A program made the position numbers and the translations under genes. A stretch of 64,000 nt of DNA from Rickettsia sp. MEAM1 (Bemisia tabaci). Lineage in GTDB: Bacteria; Pseudomonadota; Alphaproteobacteria; Rickettsiales; Rickettsiaceae. Under the pieces are notes generated by a model. That model was not told the DNA's origin. It ran no database searches and saw only the letters and a program-made list of their open reading frames with translations. The DNA lies in contig NZ_CP016305.1 of NCBI RefSeq assembly GCF_002285905.1, positions 1 through 64,000 on the forward strand, in the 5' to 3' direction. Each line of letters starts with the position of its first letter. The first letter of the stretch is position 1. Shown here piece by piece: positions 10,255 through 19,517 of this stretch.

Positions 10255-10734
10255 TTACTTCTCTTCAGTTTTTACAAAATATGCTCCTACTTCATTTAAT
10301 ATTTCTTTTACTAGCTCATTACCATTTCTTACATTTAATATAAGCTTTTCAGCAACGGGTGGATATAGATGTGCAGGAATATTACGCCCTACATGTATGC
10401 CAACAATTTTTGCTATCGCTTCATTAAATTTATTATCACTATCTAAAGCTGATTGTATAACTTCTGAAATATTTACTTCATCTGTTTCATTATATGAATC
10501 TAAAACTTTTAAAATAGCATTTCCAGTAAGGTTTAAAAAATTTTTCATTAAATTTGGTTGCGTTCCTTTTTCTGGTTCTTTCAAATTGAAGCTACTACTA
10601 TTAAAATATTCATCTACCACAGCTTTATAATTAGCTACCAAACTCCCATAAAATTTTAATGATTTAGTAATATCAAAATTTTTAAATAACTTAGCAGCAT
10701 CTTTTATTTCTTTTGCTTTAATTACTTTAGACAT
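10255..10734 (-). CDS. hmp: Globin domain of a split flavohaemoprotein (nitric oxide dioxygenase type)
   Basis: This 159-residue globin matches the N-terminal domain of flavohaemoglobin Hmp, which turns nitric oxide into nitrate. The residues that define the haem pocket are at the expected places: B10 Tyr29 (KFYGSL), E7 Gln59 (KGTQPNLM), proximal His114 (VGIHVGRNI) and Tyr124 (AHLYPPVAEKL). The ATG at 10734 is chosen because AAGGAG lies 5 bases upstream; a GTG at 10740 would overlap it. The frame ends at a TAA exactly where E. coli Hmp reads REAEIYNE (here TEEK-stop-YNE), and the reductase continues in frame. Upstream is a palindromic NsrR-type operator and a divergent nsrR, which supports a role in NO stress. 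Confidence 0.8.
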   Translation of the reverse strand: MSKVIKAKEIKDAAKLFKNFDITKSLKFYGSLVANYKAVVDEYFNSSSFNLKEPEKGTQPNLMKNFLNLTGNAILKVLDSYNETDEVNISEVIQSALDSDNKFNEAIAKIVGIHVGRNIPAHLYPPVAEKLILNVRNGNELVKEILNEVGAYFVKTEEK

Positions 10735-10759
10735 AGTCACTCCTTGTTTACAATTATTA

Positions 10760-10800
10760 ATATGTTATAATATGTATTTGAAATACATATTATAACATAT
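10760..10800. promoter_or_regulatory. NsrR-type operator: 41-bp perfect palindrome between hmp and nsrR
   Basis: The palindrome is centred on G10780 with 20-bp arms. Its core, AATATGTATTT (10769-10779), one base, then AAATACATATT (10781-10791), fits the enterobacterial NsrR consensus of two 11-bp half sites AAnATGyATTT arranged around one base. TATAAT boxes lie inside both arms, at 10766-10771 for nsrR and 10789-10794 for hmp. Repressor binding would therefore cover both divergent promoters. A TTGTTT at 10744-10749 is a possible -35 for nsrR with 16-base spacing. Confidence 0.85.
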
Positions 10801-10851
10801 AGACTTATATAAATGTTTTTTTGTATATTCAAGATAAAAAATAAAATTTTT

Positions 10852-11268
10852 ATGCAGTTAACAAGTTTTACAGATTATGGATTACGTAGTCTTATATATC
10901 TTGCATCTAAACAAGAGAAAATTTGTAGTATAAAAGAAATAGCAGAATACTATAATATTTCGCTTAATCATTTAGTAAAAGTAATACACAAATTAGCACA
11001 ATTAGGATATATAAGTAGTAGTAAAGGAAAAGGAGGTGGAATTAAACTTGCATTTAACCCCTCCTCTATGAAACTTGGAGATATAATAGAGAAGTTAGAG
11101 CCTAATATGGATATAGTAGAATGTTTTAATAAGGATACTAATCAATGCAGAATCAATAATTCGTGCCAATTTAAACATTTTATTAAGGAGGCAAGCAATG
11201 CATTTATAAAAACACTTAATAATTATACATTAGAGGATGCAACTAAACAACCCTCAGCTATAAGCTGA
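10852..11268 (+). CDS. nsrR: NO-sensing Rrf2-family repressor NsrR
   Basis: NsrR represses NO-defence genes through a nitric-oxide-sensitive iron-sulphur cluster. The protein from the ATG at 10852 begins MQLTSFTDYGLRSLIYLAS, which is very close to known NsrR sequences. It has the winged helix (about 25-65, SLNHLVKVIHKLAQLGYI), the GKGGGIKL wing, and three cysteines C91, C99 and C105 matching the E. coli cluster ligands C91, C96 and C102. The longer frame from 10813 is rejected. The last eight residues (TKQPSAIS) and the stop codon come from the end of an IS200-like element inserted at 11243. The native C-terminus after NYTLEDA is lost, but the DNA-binding and cluster regions are intact. Confidence 0.9.
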   Translation: MQLTSFTDYGLRSLIYLASKQEKICSIKEIAEYYNISLNHLVKVIHKLAQLGYISSSKGKGGGIKLAFNPSSMKLGDIIEKLEPNMDIVECFNKDTNQCRINNSCQFKHFIKEASNAFIKTLNNYTLEDATKQPSAIS

Positions 11269-11410
11269 GGGGTTATAAAGTGGAATCGATTAGAAATCGA
11301 TCATCATTCACAGGTTCACCACTAACTTGCTAAGAGATATTTGCGGCTTATATGAGATAAACATATGTACGTGATCACATGATATTTTCCCTGAAATTAT
11401 ATGTACTTCA

Positions 11411-12767
11411 GGGTCTGTCAGATTTTTTGTGTAAGTACGATTTCTCCATTTGCCCAATTTTGTAAATTAGTATCACAAAGTATAGCAAATTGATTTAAAG
11501 CCATCGCCCAATTCTTAATAGGCATTGTCCATTTTTTAGAGGCATTTGTCAACGCCAAAAAGATTATTTTCTGAATCGATTTGTCATCTGGAAATACTCC
11601 TTTATTTTTAATAATTTTACGAATTTGACGGTTAGTGGATTCAATAGCATTAGTAGTGTAAATCGCCTTCCTAATGTCTTCCGGAAAGCTAAAAAATGGA
11701 GCTATGCCAGACCAATTTCGTTGCCATATGTCAAAAATAACTGGATATTTTTCATCCCATTTTTTGGCAAAGTTTTGTAATTCTCTTAATCCCTCTGCTT
11801 CATTTATTGCAGAATAAACTGCTTTTAAATCAGCTGTTACCGCTTTTAGATCTTTGTATGATACGTATTTTACAGAATTTCTTACCATATGAACAATACA
11901 CAACTGCACTATCGTCTTTGGAAAAATGCTATTTATCGCCTCTGGAAAACCCTTAAGACCATCAACACATGCAACATATATTTGTGCAACTCCTCGATTC
12001 TTCAGTTCTGTTACTACCTGCATCCAAAATTTACACCCTTCATTCTTGCCTATCCAAATTCCTAATAGCTCTTTCTTGCCCTCCATATTCACTCCAATAG
12101 CTAGATAAACCGCTTTATTTATTATTACATGATTATCTCTTGCCTTAACATGAATACAATCTAAGTACATTATAGGATATACATTATCAAGTGCTCTATT
12201 CTGCCAAGCAGTTACTTCCTCTAAAATACCATCAGTTACCTTTGATATTAACTCAGATGATACCTTGGTGGCATATAGTTCTTCTAAGTGCCCTTGTATT
12301 TCCCTAATGGTCATTCCCCGAGCATATAAGGATATTACTTTATCATCAAATCCTTCAAATTTACGCACTCCTTTTGGAATTAGTTGAGGTTCAAATTCTC
12401 CATCCCGATCCCTTGGCACTTCTACTGTCAATTTACGACCTTCTGGATCTATTAGAGTCTTTTCATAATTACCATTACGTCTGTTATCTGAGTATTTCTC
12501 ATTTTTAGAATGTTTCTCATAACCTATATGAGATTCCATTTCTTTCTCTAAAATCTTATTTACTATCTGCTTTTTAATTCCCTGAAATATCCCTTCTTTA
12601 CCAAATATTTCAGATGGATCACTTTGTGATAGTATTTCTGATACTAATTTTTCTATAGCTGGATTTGATACTTTGTTATTGTTCTTCATATTAGCTCCAT
12701 GTAAGTTGTTTATGTTATTTTTATTCTTAACTATTTTTACAACTTACACAAACTTCCTGACACCCTC
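11411..12767 (-). mobile_element. IS256-family element, type b, complete copy with target duplication
   Basis: This is a 1357-bp element with imperfect inverted ends, GGGTCTGTCAG against GAGGGTGTCAG, followed by the shared TTTGTGTAAGT. It is flanked by the perfect 8-bp target duplication GTACTTCA at 11403-11410 and 12768-12775. The target lies inside an IS200-like tnpA. A second copy is at 21593-22949. Confidence 0.95.
11418..12689 (-). CDS. IS256-family transposase, type b (intact)
   Basis: This full-length 423-residue transposase has the catalytic triad seen as D177 (MYLDCIHVKARD), D243 (VACVDGLKGF) and E350 ([14 protein letters not shown]), plus the conserved C264-H267 pair after the second Asp. 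It is clearly related to, but distinct from, the type a transposase. The reading frame is unbroken, so this copy could still be active. Confidence 0.95.
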   Translation of the reverse strand: MKNNNKVSNPAIEKLVSEILSQSDPSEIFGKEGIFQGIKKQIVNKILEKEMESHIGYEKHSKNEKYSDNRRNGNYEKTLIDPEGRKLTVEVPRDRDGEFEPQLIPKGVRKFEGFDDKVISLYARGMTIREIQGHLEELYATKVSSELISKVTDGILEEVTAWQNRALDNVYPIMYLDCIHVKARDNHVIINKAVYLAIGVNMEGKKELLGIWIGKNEGCKFWMQVVTELKNRGVAQIYVACVDGLKGFPEAINSIFPKTIVQLCIVHMVRNSVKYVSYKDLKAVTADLKAVYSAINEAEGLRELQNFAKKWDEKYPVIFDIWQRNWSGIAPFFSFPEDIRKAIYTTNAIESTNRQIRKIIKNKGVFPDDKSIQKIIFLALTNASKKWTMPIKNWAMALNQFAILCDTNLQNWANGEIVLTQKI

Positions 12768-13022
12768 GTACTTCATGTTCCATACAAATCTGCCTCAGTA
12801 AATCTCTAGTCCTTTCCGATACTTTGCCTATCAATATTCTCTTCCTATATTTTGGTATCCATATAAGATGCACTTTTAAATCATACTGACTATGACTATT
12901 CTTTCTATAACTTCTCATTTCTTGATATAAATTCATTGCTAAAGCAATTTCATTATATCTTCCCTTCGCCTAAAGGCGAGGGATTTTTGATCCCCGAAGG
13001 GGGACATTAATAATAAATTGAT

Positions 13023-13772
13023 TTAAAGTGTCTTTTTTCTCTGCCCGACTATTAAAAACTCCTTATTTCCTTTAGCTCCGAGTATTGGGCTTTCTACAAT
13101 ACCGAATATCTTAAAATGATGTTCCTGTTTAAGCCAAGCTTTAATTTTATTGCACACTTTTTGATGAAGTAACGGATTCTTAATGATTCCTCCCTCATCT
13201 ACCTCATGCTTTTCGACTTCAAATTGTGGTTTGATTAAAGCTATAAGCAAACAATTTTTCTTAGCTAAGGTAAATGAAGCAGGCAGAATAGTAGTTAAGC
13301 TGATAAAGCTTGCATCACAAACTATCAAATCAGGCTGAGTAGTTATTTGCTTTTCGGTTAAATATCGTGCATTAGTTTTCTCAAGCACTATAATTTGTGG
13401 ATTGTCACGCAATCTATGATGCAGCTCGCCATAACCAACATCTACAGCAAAAACTAACTCTGCACCTTGCTCCAATAAAACTTCCGTAAAACCGCCAGTA
13501 CTGCTTCCAAGATCAATGCAAACCATACCGCTTGGGTTAATCTTAAAATGATCTAAAGCCTTAATTAACTTTAATGCTCCTCTTGAAACATAATTATGCT
13601 TCGGCAATTTTACCTTAATATCCTTATCATTTATATTAACTTGCGTTCCAGCTTTGGTTAGTTGCTCATGTTTATTATGCACTTTACCCTGCATAATTAG
13701 ACTTTGTGCTACCTGAATATTTGGAGCAAAACCTTTTTGCAGTAAAAATTCATCAAGTCTTATTTTAGTCAT
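13023..13772 (-). CDS. tlyA: TlyA-family rRNA 2'-O-methyltransferase / haemolysin A homologue
   Basis: The 249-residue protein has an N-terminal S4 RNA-binding domain ([19 protein letters not shown], about 4-60) and an FtsJ-like methyltransferase domain with the SAM motif [20 protein letters not shown] (about 85-104) and [11 protein letters not shown]. Members methylate ribosomal RNA. The haemolysin name comes from early phenotypes and is not proof of toxin activity. It overlaps the rph stop by 4 bases, suggesting translational coupling. Confidence 0.93.
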   Translation of the reverse strand: MTKIRLDEFLLQKGFAPNIQVAQSLIMQGKVHNKHEQLTKAGTQVNINDKDIKVKLPKHNYVSRGALKLIKALDHFKINPSGMVCIDLGSSTGGFTEVLLEQGAELVFAVDVGYGELHHRLRDNPQIIVLEKTNARYLTEKQITTQPDLIVCDASFISLTTILPASFTLAKKNCLLIALIKPQFEVEKHEVDEGGIIKNPLLHQKVCNKIKAWLKQEHHFKIFGIVESPILGAKGNKEFLIVGQRKKTL

Positions 13773-14491
13773 TGCAAATTGAGTAATACTTGATTTTGTA
13801 GTTTAAACAATTCTGAAACACCAGCTTTTGCAAGTTTTAACATTTCTAAAAATTGCTCTTCAGAAAAAGGTTCTTTCTCTGCCGTTCCTTGAATTTCAAT
13901 TAAGTTTCCATTACCTGCAAATACAAAATTACTATCTACTTCAGCGTCACTATCTTCTAAATAATCCAAATCTAATATAGGTTGACCTTTATATATACCG
14001 CAAGAAACGGCAGCAACTTGGTTAATTAATGGATTTACTTTCAGAATTCTTTTCTTCATTAATGATCTAATAGCTAAATGCAAAGCTACATAACTCCCTG
14101 TTATAGCGGCAGTTCTAGTACCTCCATCGGCATTAATCACATCACAATCTATGGTAATTTGTCGTTCACCAAGTTTTTGTAAGTCAATTATCGAACGCAT
14201 CGTCCTCCCAATTAAACGCTGTATTTCTTGCGTTCTACCTGACTGCTTACCTTGAGCTGCTTCCCTTTTATTACGCTGAGATGTAGAACTTGGAAGCATA
14301 CCATACTCTGCGGTAATCCATCCTCTGTTCTGATTACGCAAAAATGGTGGCACTGTCGTATCATAACTTGCACTACACATAACATGAGTGTTGCCTATTT
14401 TAATAAGACATGAGCCTTCTGCGTTAATAAGAGGATATAATTCTAATGAAATAGGACGTAATTGATTGCTTTTTCTGCCTGACTGCCTCAT
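13769..14491 (-). CDS. rph: Ribonuclease PH
   Basis: RNase PH trims the 3' ends of tRNA precursors with phosphate. The 240-residue length and the motifs [34 protein letters not shown] and [18 protein letters not shown] are characteristic. It is transcribed divergently from grpE, with a 148-bp shared upstream region that also holds a shrunken copy of a dispersed repeat (14523-14573). Confidence 0.96.
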   Translation of the reverse strand: MRQSGRKSNQLRPISLELYPLINAEGSCLIKIGNTHVMCSASYDTTVPPFLRNQNRGWITAEYGMLPSSTSQRNKREAAQGKQSGRTQEIQRLIGRTMRSIIDLQKLGERQITIDCDVINADGGTRTAAITGSYVALHLAIRSLMKKRILKVNPLINQVAAVSCGIYKGQPILDLDYLEDSDAEVDSNFVFAGNGNLIEIQGTAEKEPFSEEQFLEMLKLAKAGVSELFKLQNQVLLNLQ

Positions 14492-14522
14492 AATATAATA
14501 TTTATACCTCTAATAGATGAAG

Positions 14523-14573
14523 AATAGATAGACAAAGTTTTATTTGGAAAAGATTTTAAATAAAACAAGTATA
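14523..14573. repeat. Internally deleted copy of the 131-bp palindromic repeat
   Basis: The sequence joins the left end (AGATAGACAAAGTTTTATTTGG) and right end (AAATAAAACAAGTATA) of the repeats at 40281-40411 and 57192-57322, with about 80 central bases missing. It lies in the rph-grpE promoter region. Confidence 0.65.
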
Positions 14574-14639
14574 CCCCATTGAAAATTTTAGATTTTTTAT
14601 TATATCTTATACTATAAGTAAATCAATAATAGTTATACG

Positions 14640-15179
14640 ATGACGGACAATAATATAGGAAACAAAGAAGAGGCAATAAATAATATTGTTGAAGAGGTAG
14701 AAAATACTGAAACTAATTCAGAAATAGCAGACTTAAAAGCCCAAATAGAAGAGCTAAAAGATAAGCTAATTAGAGCAAGTGCTGAAATAGATAATACAAG
14801 AAAGCGTTTAGAAAAAGCACGTGATGATGCAAGAGATTATGCGATTACTACATTTGCTAAAGAACTTTTAAACGTTAGCGATAATCTATCTAGAGCATTA
14901 GAACATAAGCCGCTAGATGCTTCAGTAGAAGTAACGAATATTATTGCTGGTGTTCAGATGACTAAAGATGAACTAGATAAAGTATTTCATAAGCATCATA
15001 TAGAAGAAATAAAGCCAGAAATAGGATCATCATTTGATTATAATTTGCATAATGCAATTTCTCAAATAGAGCATCCTGATCATAAACCTAATAGCGTTAT
15101 TAATATAATGCAAGTTGGCTATAAAATTAAAGATAGGTTACTTCGTCCTGCAACTGTTCAAGTAACTAAAAAAACATAA
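14640..15179 (+). CDS. grpE: Nucleotide exchange factor GrpE
   Basis: GrpE releases ADP from DnaK in the heat-shock chaperone cycle. The 179-residue protein has the long N-terminal coiled coil (about 20-80, [23 protein letters not shown]) and the C-terminal beta-wing region with [21 protein letters not shown]. It is followed after 19 bases by a permease gene. The start at 14640 ([11 protein letters not shown]) is the first ATG in frame. Confidence 0.96.
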   Translation: MTDNNIGNKEEAINNIVEEVENTETNSEIADLKAQIEELKDKLIRASAEIDNTRKRLEKARDDARDYAITTFAKELLNVSDNLSRALEHKPLDASVEVTNIIAGVQMTKDELDKVFHKHHIEEIKPEIGSSFDYNLHNAISQIEHPDHKPNSVINIMQVGYKIKDRLLRPATVQVTKKT

Positions 15180-15198
15180 TATTTTTGAGTAAATACAT

Positions 15199-16236
15199 AT
15201 GAATAAAACCGCTATATTTTGGCTTCTTTTTATAGGAATTTTTATAAGCGGTTTTATGCTAATTTCAGAAGCAATAAGACCATTTTTTATTGCTTTTATA
15301 ATTTCTTATTTACTACAACCTGCTATAGAATTTGTTGCGTCAAAATTTAAACTATCAAATAAAATTTCATCTATTGTAGTTTACTTAATATTTTTAAGTA
15401 TATTTTTTACTGCACTTACTCTTTTAGTGCCGGTAATTTATGGGCAGATTTCTACTTTTGTCAATAATATCCCTAAATATAAGGATTATTTTCAAGCAGA
15501 AATATTACCGCCTATAATGACAAAAATTTATGCTGTAGAGCCTAATATCGCTGATAAGATACGGGATTCTTTAAGTAATTTCATAAATAGTATATTCACT
15601 ATACTTGGCAGCCTTGCTAATAATTTTTGGCACTATACTCTCATTACAATTAATATATTTGTCTTGTTTTTACTTATACCTATAATATTATTTTATTTCT
15701 TACGTGATTGGACGAGAATTATCGAAAATATGAAATCATTATTACCGCTAAAAAGCAGGCATAAAATCCTTGGAATATTATCCTCTATTAATAGCCTGCT
15801 TGCTGCCTATATAAGAGGTCAGCTAAATATCTGCTTAATGTTATCGATTTATTATAGCATCTCATTTAGTGTAATAGGCATCGATCTTGCTCTTTTACTT
15901 AGAATTCTAACAGGTTTTTTAGTTATTATTCCTTTTATCGGCACTTTTATTTCTTTTCTTCTAACTCTAACTGTCGGATATTTAACCTTTGGTGCAACCA
16001 CAAAACTGTTTTATATAATAGTGGTCTATTTAATCGGAAATATTTGTGAGTCATATATTCTAACACCTAAAATTATTGGTGATAAAATAGGTTTACATCC
16101 TCTTTGGATTATATTCTCAATTTTTGCCTGCGGTAGCTTATTCGGCTTTATTGGAATATTTTTCGCTATACCAATAGCTGGCGTCACAAAGATTTTACTT
16201 TTTAATATAACTAAACAACCCTCAGCTATAAGCTGA
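15199..16236 (+). CDS. AI-2E/PerM-family membrane permease, 3' end replaced by IS200-like DNA
   Basis: This polytopic inner-membrane protein of 345 residues has multiple hydrophobic segments and the family's conserved C-terminal region ([50 protein letters not shown]). The transported substrate is not known from the sequence. An IS200-like element begins at 16211 and supplies the last eight residues, TKQPSAIS, and the stop, the same tail that ends NsrR. Only a short native end is missing, so the protein may still work. Confidence 0.85.
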   Translation: MNKTAIFWLLFIGIFISGFMLISEAIRPFFIAFIISYLLQPAIEFVASKFKLSNKISSIVVYLIFLSIFFTALTLLVPVIYGQISTFVNNIPKYKDYFQAEILPPIMTKIYAVEPNIADKIRDSLSNFINSIFTILGSLANNFWHYTLITINIFVLFLLIPIILFYFLRDWTRIIENMKSLLPLKSRHKILGILSSINSLLAAYIRGQLNICLMLSIYYSISFSVIGIDLALLLRILTGFLVIIPFIGTFISFLLTLTVGYLTFGATTKLFYIIVVYLIGNICESYILTPKIIGDKIGLHPLWIIFSIFACGSLFGFIGIFFAIPIAGVTKILLFNITKQPSAIS

Positions 16237-16771
16237 GGGGTTATAAAGTGGAATCGATTAGAAATCGATCATCATTCACAGGTTCACCTTCCTGTTCATC
16301 AATATAGTGCTGTATCATTTCATCAGTTATATTACCTGAACTGACTGCCATATAGCCCCTAGCCCACAAATGATTGCCCCAAAATTGTTTTCGTAAATGA
16401 GTAAATTCTTGCAATAAAATTCTTGAGCTAATGCCTTTTAAATACTGTACTAACTTGCTAAGAGATATTTGCGGCTTATATGAGATAAACATATGTACGT
16501 GATCACATGATATTTTCCCTGAAATTATATGTACTTCATGTTCCATACAAATCTGCCTCAGTAAATCTCTAGTCCTTTCCGATACTTTGCCTATCAATAT
16601 TCTCTTCCTATATTTTGGTATCCATATAAGATGCACTTTTAAATCATACTGACTATGACTATTCTTTCTATAACTTCTCATATTTCTTGATATAAATTCA
16701 TTGCTAAAGCAATTTCATTATATCTTCCCTTCGCCTAAAGGCGAGGGATTTTTGATCCCCGAAGGGGGACA
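16211..16771 (-). mobile_element. IS200-like element, copy C
   Basis: Complete 561-bp copy with both terminal hairpins, flanked by TTAA next to the tnpA-proximal end. It is inserted in the 3' end of the PerM-type gene. Confidence 0.95.
16241..16681 (-). CDS. tnpA: IS200-like TnpA transposase (Y1 HUH)
   Basis: Intact 146-residue TnpA with H61-V-H63 and Y126. It is identical in the residues checked to the copies at 31512, 42302 and 49320, which points to recent spread. Confidence 0.95.
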   Translation of the reverse strand: MRSYRKNSHSQYDLKVHLIWIPKYRKRILIGKVSERTRDLLRQICMEHEVHIISGKISCDHVHMFISYKPQISLSKLVQYLKGISSRILLQEFTHLRKQFWGNHLWARGYMAVSSGNITDEMIQHYIDEQEGEPVNDDRFLIDSTL

Positions 16772-16826
16772 TTAAATTCTATAAATCTAGTAGATTTTAC
16801 CGCTTGGAGGGGTAATTAGTTACTAT

Positions 16827-16979
16827 GTCATTCCCGCGGAGCATTGTTGCGTGGATCACTTATGTCATTCCCGCGGAGGCGGGAATCCAGAAAAAAAGCA
16901 TAAACACAATAAGTTTCTAAAGCTAAAAGCTTGCTTTGTCTCGCTTTATGCTTGATCCCCGCCTTTAGCTAGGGATGAC
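16827..16979. repeat. Palindromic repeat cluster upstream of ileS
   Basis: The 251-bp gap before ileS holds RPE-type DNA: a first GTCATTCCCGCGG unit, then a larger inverted repeat from GTCATTCCCGCGGAGGCGGG to the closing AGGGATGAC. No gene is seen. Confidence 0.75.
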
Positions 16980-17703
16980 ATTATAATAAACTAAACTGTT
17001 ATAATAAATAATTTACAAAATAATGACAAACACTAAATATTACCCAGAAGTTAGCTCAAATGCTGATTTTGCTACCATAGAAAAAGAAATATTGAAATTT
17101 TGGCAGGATAATAACATATTCCAAAAATCTATTGATATTAGAGAGGGGGATGCTGAGTTTATCTTTTACGATGGTCCGTCTTTTGCTAACGGGTTACCGC
17201 ATTATGGACATTTACTAACCAGTTTTATTAAAGACGTATATGCTAGATATCAAACAGTTAGAGGTAAAAAAGTAGAACGCCGTTTTGGTTGGGATTGTCA
17301 CGGACTACCTGCTGAAATGCAATCTGAAAAGGAACTCGGTATTTCAGGGCGTCTTGCTATTACTAATTTTGGGATAGAGAAGTTTAACGCTCATTGTAGA
17401 GATTCAGTAATGAAATATGCCGGTGAGTGGGAGCAATATGTAACACGTCAAGCAAGATGGGTGGATTTTAAGAATTCTTATAAAACAATGGATAAGAATT
17501 TTATGGAATCTGTGCTTTGGGCATTTAAAGAGTTATATAATAAAGGATTATTGTACGAATCTATGCGAGTTATGCCATATTCTTGGGCATGCGAAACTCC
17601 GCTTTCTAACTTTGAAACAAGACTTGATAATTCATATAGAGAGCGAGCAGATAAAGCTGTAACAGTTAGTTTTGAATTATGTCATCCTGAAAATATAACC
17701 GAT

Positions 17704-17762
17704 GTCATTCCCGCAAAAGCGGGAATCCAGGAAAAATTGGATCCCCCCTACGCGGGGATGAC
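17704..17762. repeat. Rickettsia palindromic element in ileS with a 1-base deletion
   Basis: The inverted repeat runs from GTCATTCCCGCAAAAGCGGG to CTACGCGGGGATGAC. The right arm has lost one base in the C-run at about 17742-17747, which shifts ileS out of frame and brings in a stop just after the element. Confidence 0.88.
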
Positions 17763-19449
17763 ATAGAGTATCGTGTTTTAGCCTGGACGACTACCCCTTG
17801 GACATTGCCGTCAAATCTAGCCTTAGCAGTTGGTAGCGATATCGATTATGCGTTAGTTCCTAAAGGCGATGTCTGTTATATCATAGCTGCTTCATCTGTT
17901 TCTAAATACGCTAAAGAATTAGAGCTAAAAGGCGATGAGCAATTTACGATAATCAAAGGCTCAGAACTTCAAGGACTAAGTTACAAGCCGTTATTTGATT
18001 ATTTCAAAGATCATCCGAATAGCTTTAAGATATTTGCTGGCGATTTTGTTGTTGAGGGTGATGGTACGGGCGTGGTACATATGGCTCCTGGGTTTGGTGA
18101 AGATGATCAAATACTTTGTGAATCGAAAGGCATAAAGCTCGTTTGCCCCGTGGATAATAGCGGTAAGTTTACCAAAGAAATACCTGATTTAGAGGGCTTA
18201 CAAGTATTTGATGCAAATGACAAAATAATAATCAAGTTAAAAGAACAAGGAAATTGGCTAAAAACCGAGCAGTATATCCATAATTATCCGCATTGCTGGC
18301 GAACCGATACGCCTCTTATATATAAAGCTGTTCCGTCATGGTATGTAAAAGTTACCGAATTTAAAGACAGGATGGTAGAGCTGAATCAGCAAATTAATTT
18401 GATACCTTTCCACGTTAAGGACAATTTATTCGGTAAATGGCTTGAGAATTCTAGGGATTGGTCAATAAGCCGTAATAGATTCTGGGGGACGCCTTTGCCA
18501 GTATGGAAGTCTGACGATCCGAAATATCCACGCATAGATGTTTACGGCTCTATAGAAGAACTAGAAACAGATTTTGGTGTTAAAATTACTGATTTACATC
18601 GTCCATTTATTGATGAGTTAACGGGGACCAATCCCAACGATCCAACCGGCAAATCAACAATGCGTAGAATAGAAGACGTATTTGACTGTTGGTTTGAAAG
18701 CGGCTCGATGCCTTACGGGCAAGCACACTACCCTTTTGAAAATAAGCAGTGGTTTGAGGATCATTTTCTGGCAGATTTTATAGTTGAGTATTCCGCACAA
18801 ACACGTGGCTGGTTCTATACTTTAATGGTGTTATCTACTGCCCTATTCGATCGTCCGCCGTTTTTAAATTGTATATGCCATGGGGTAATTTTAGATGCTA
18901 CGGGTCAAAAGCTTTCAAAGCGTCTAAATAACTATGCCGATCCACTGGAGCTATTCGATAAATATGGCTCTGATGCTTTAAGGGTAACAATGCTTTCTTC
19001 CAATGTAGTTAAAGGGCAAGAGCTACTGATTGATAAAGACGGCAAAATGGTATTTGATACGCTGCGTTTATTTATCAAGCCTATCTGGAACGCTTACCAT
19101 TTCTTCACGATGTATGCTAACGCTGACCATATTAAAGGTGAGTTAAATTTTACATCTGAAAACGTTCTTGATGTATATATATTATCCAAGCTCAAAATAG
19201 CAGTAGAAAAGATTAAAGAAAGTTTAGACAATTTTGATACTCAAATAGCTTATCATGCTGTTTCAGAATTTTTTGAAGTACTAAACAACTGGTATATCAG
19301 ACGAAGCAGAGCTAGATTTTGGAAAAGCGAAAAAGATCTAGACAAGCAAAATGCTTATAATACGTTATACACCTGCTTAGAGACTATGGCTATTGCGATG
19401 TCATCGCTCGTGCCGCTTATCTCGGAAGCGATATATTTGGGACTTCATT

Positions 19450-19517
19450 GTCATCCTCGCGAAAGCGGGGATCCAGAAAAATCTGTATTCCTGGATTCCC
19501 GCCTACGCGGGAATGAC
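19450..19517. repeat. Rickettsia palindromic element in frame within ileS
   Basis: A 68-bp inverted repeat from GTCATCCTCGCGAAAGCGGG to CTACGCGGGAATGAC is translated as CHPRESGDPEK then DSRLRGND. It preserves the frame in the anticodon-binding half of the synthetase. Confidence 0.9.

Larger units (their letters stand above)
11273..12918 (-). pseudogene. IS200-like tnpA, deleted and interrupted
   Basis: The start (12918) and about 50 N-terminal codons are present, then the IS256-family element interrupts the gene. Beyond it a short stretch carrying the HUH region continues, followed by a deletion joining the Leu-Ser-Lys-Leu region to the last codons. No functional TnpA is possible. A base change just upstream also makes the ORF readable from 12936. 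Confidence 0.9.
11243..13006 (-). mobile_element. IS200-like element, copy B, deleted internally and split by an IS256-family element
   Basis: The element ends at 11243 (CTAAACAACC) and 13006 (GGGGACA, followed by TTAA) match the other IS200-like copies. About 130 bp of the tnpA 3' half are missing at about 11320. A 1357-bp IS256-family element (11411-12767) is inserted within what remains. The insertion lies in the 3' end of nsrR. Confidence 0.93.

Noticed and set aside
13023-13772. tlyA as a haemolysin toxin
   Set aside because: The S4 plus FtsJ-like architecture points to rRNA methylation; the haemolysin label is historical.
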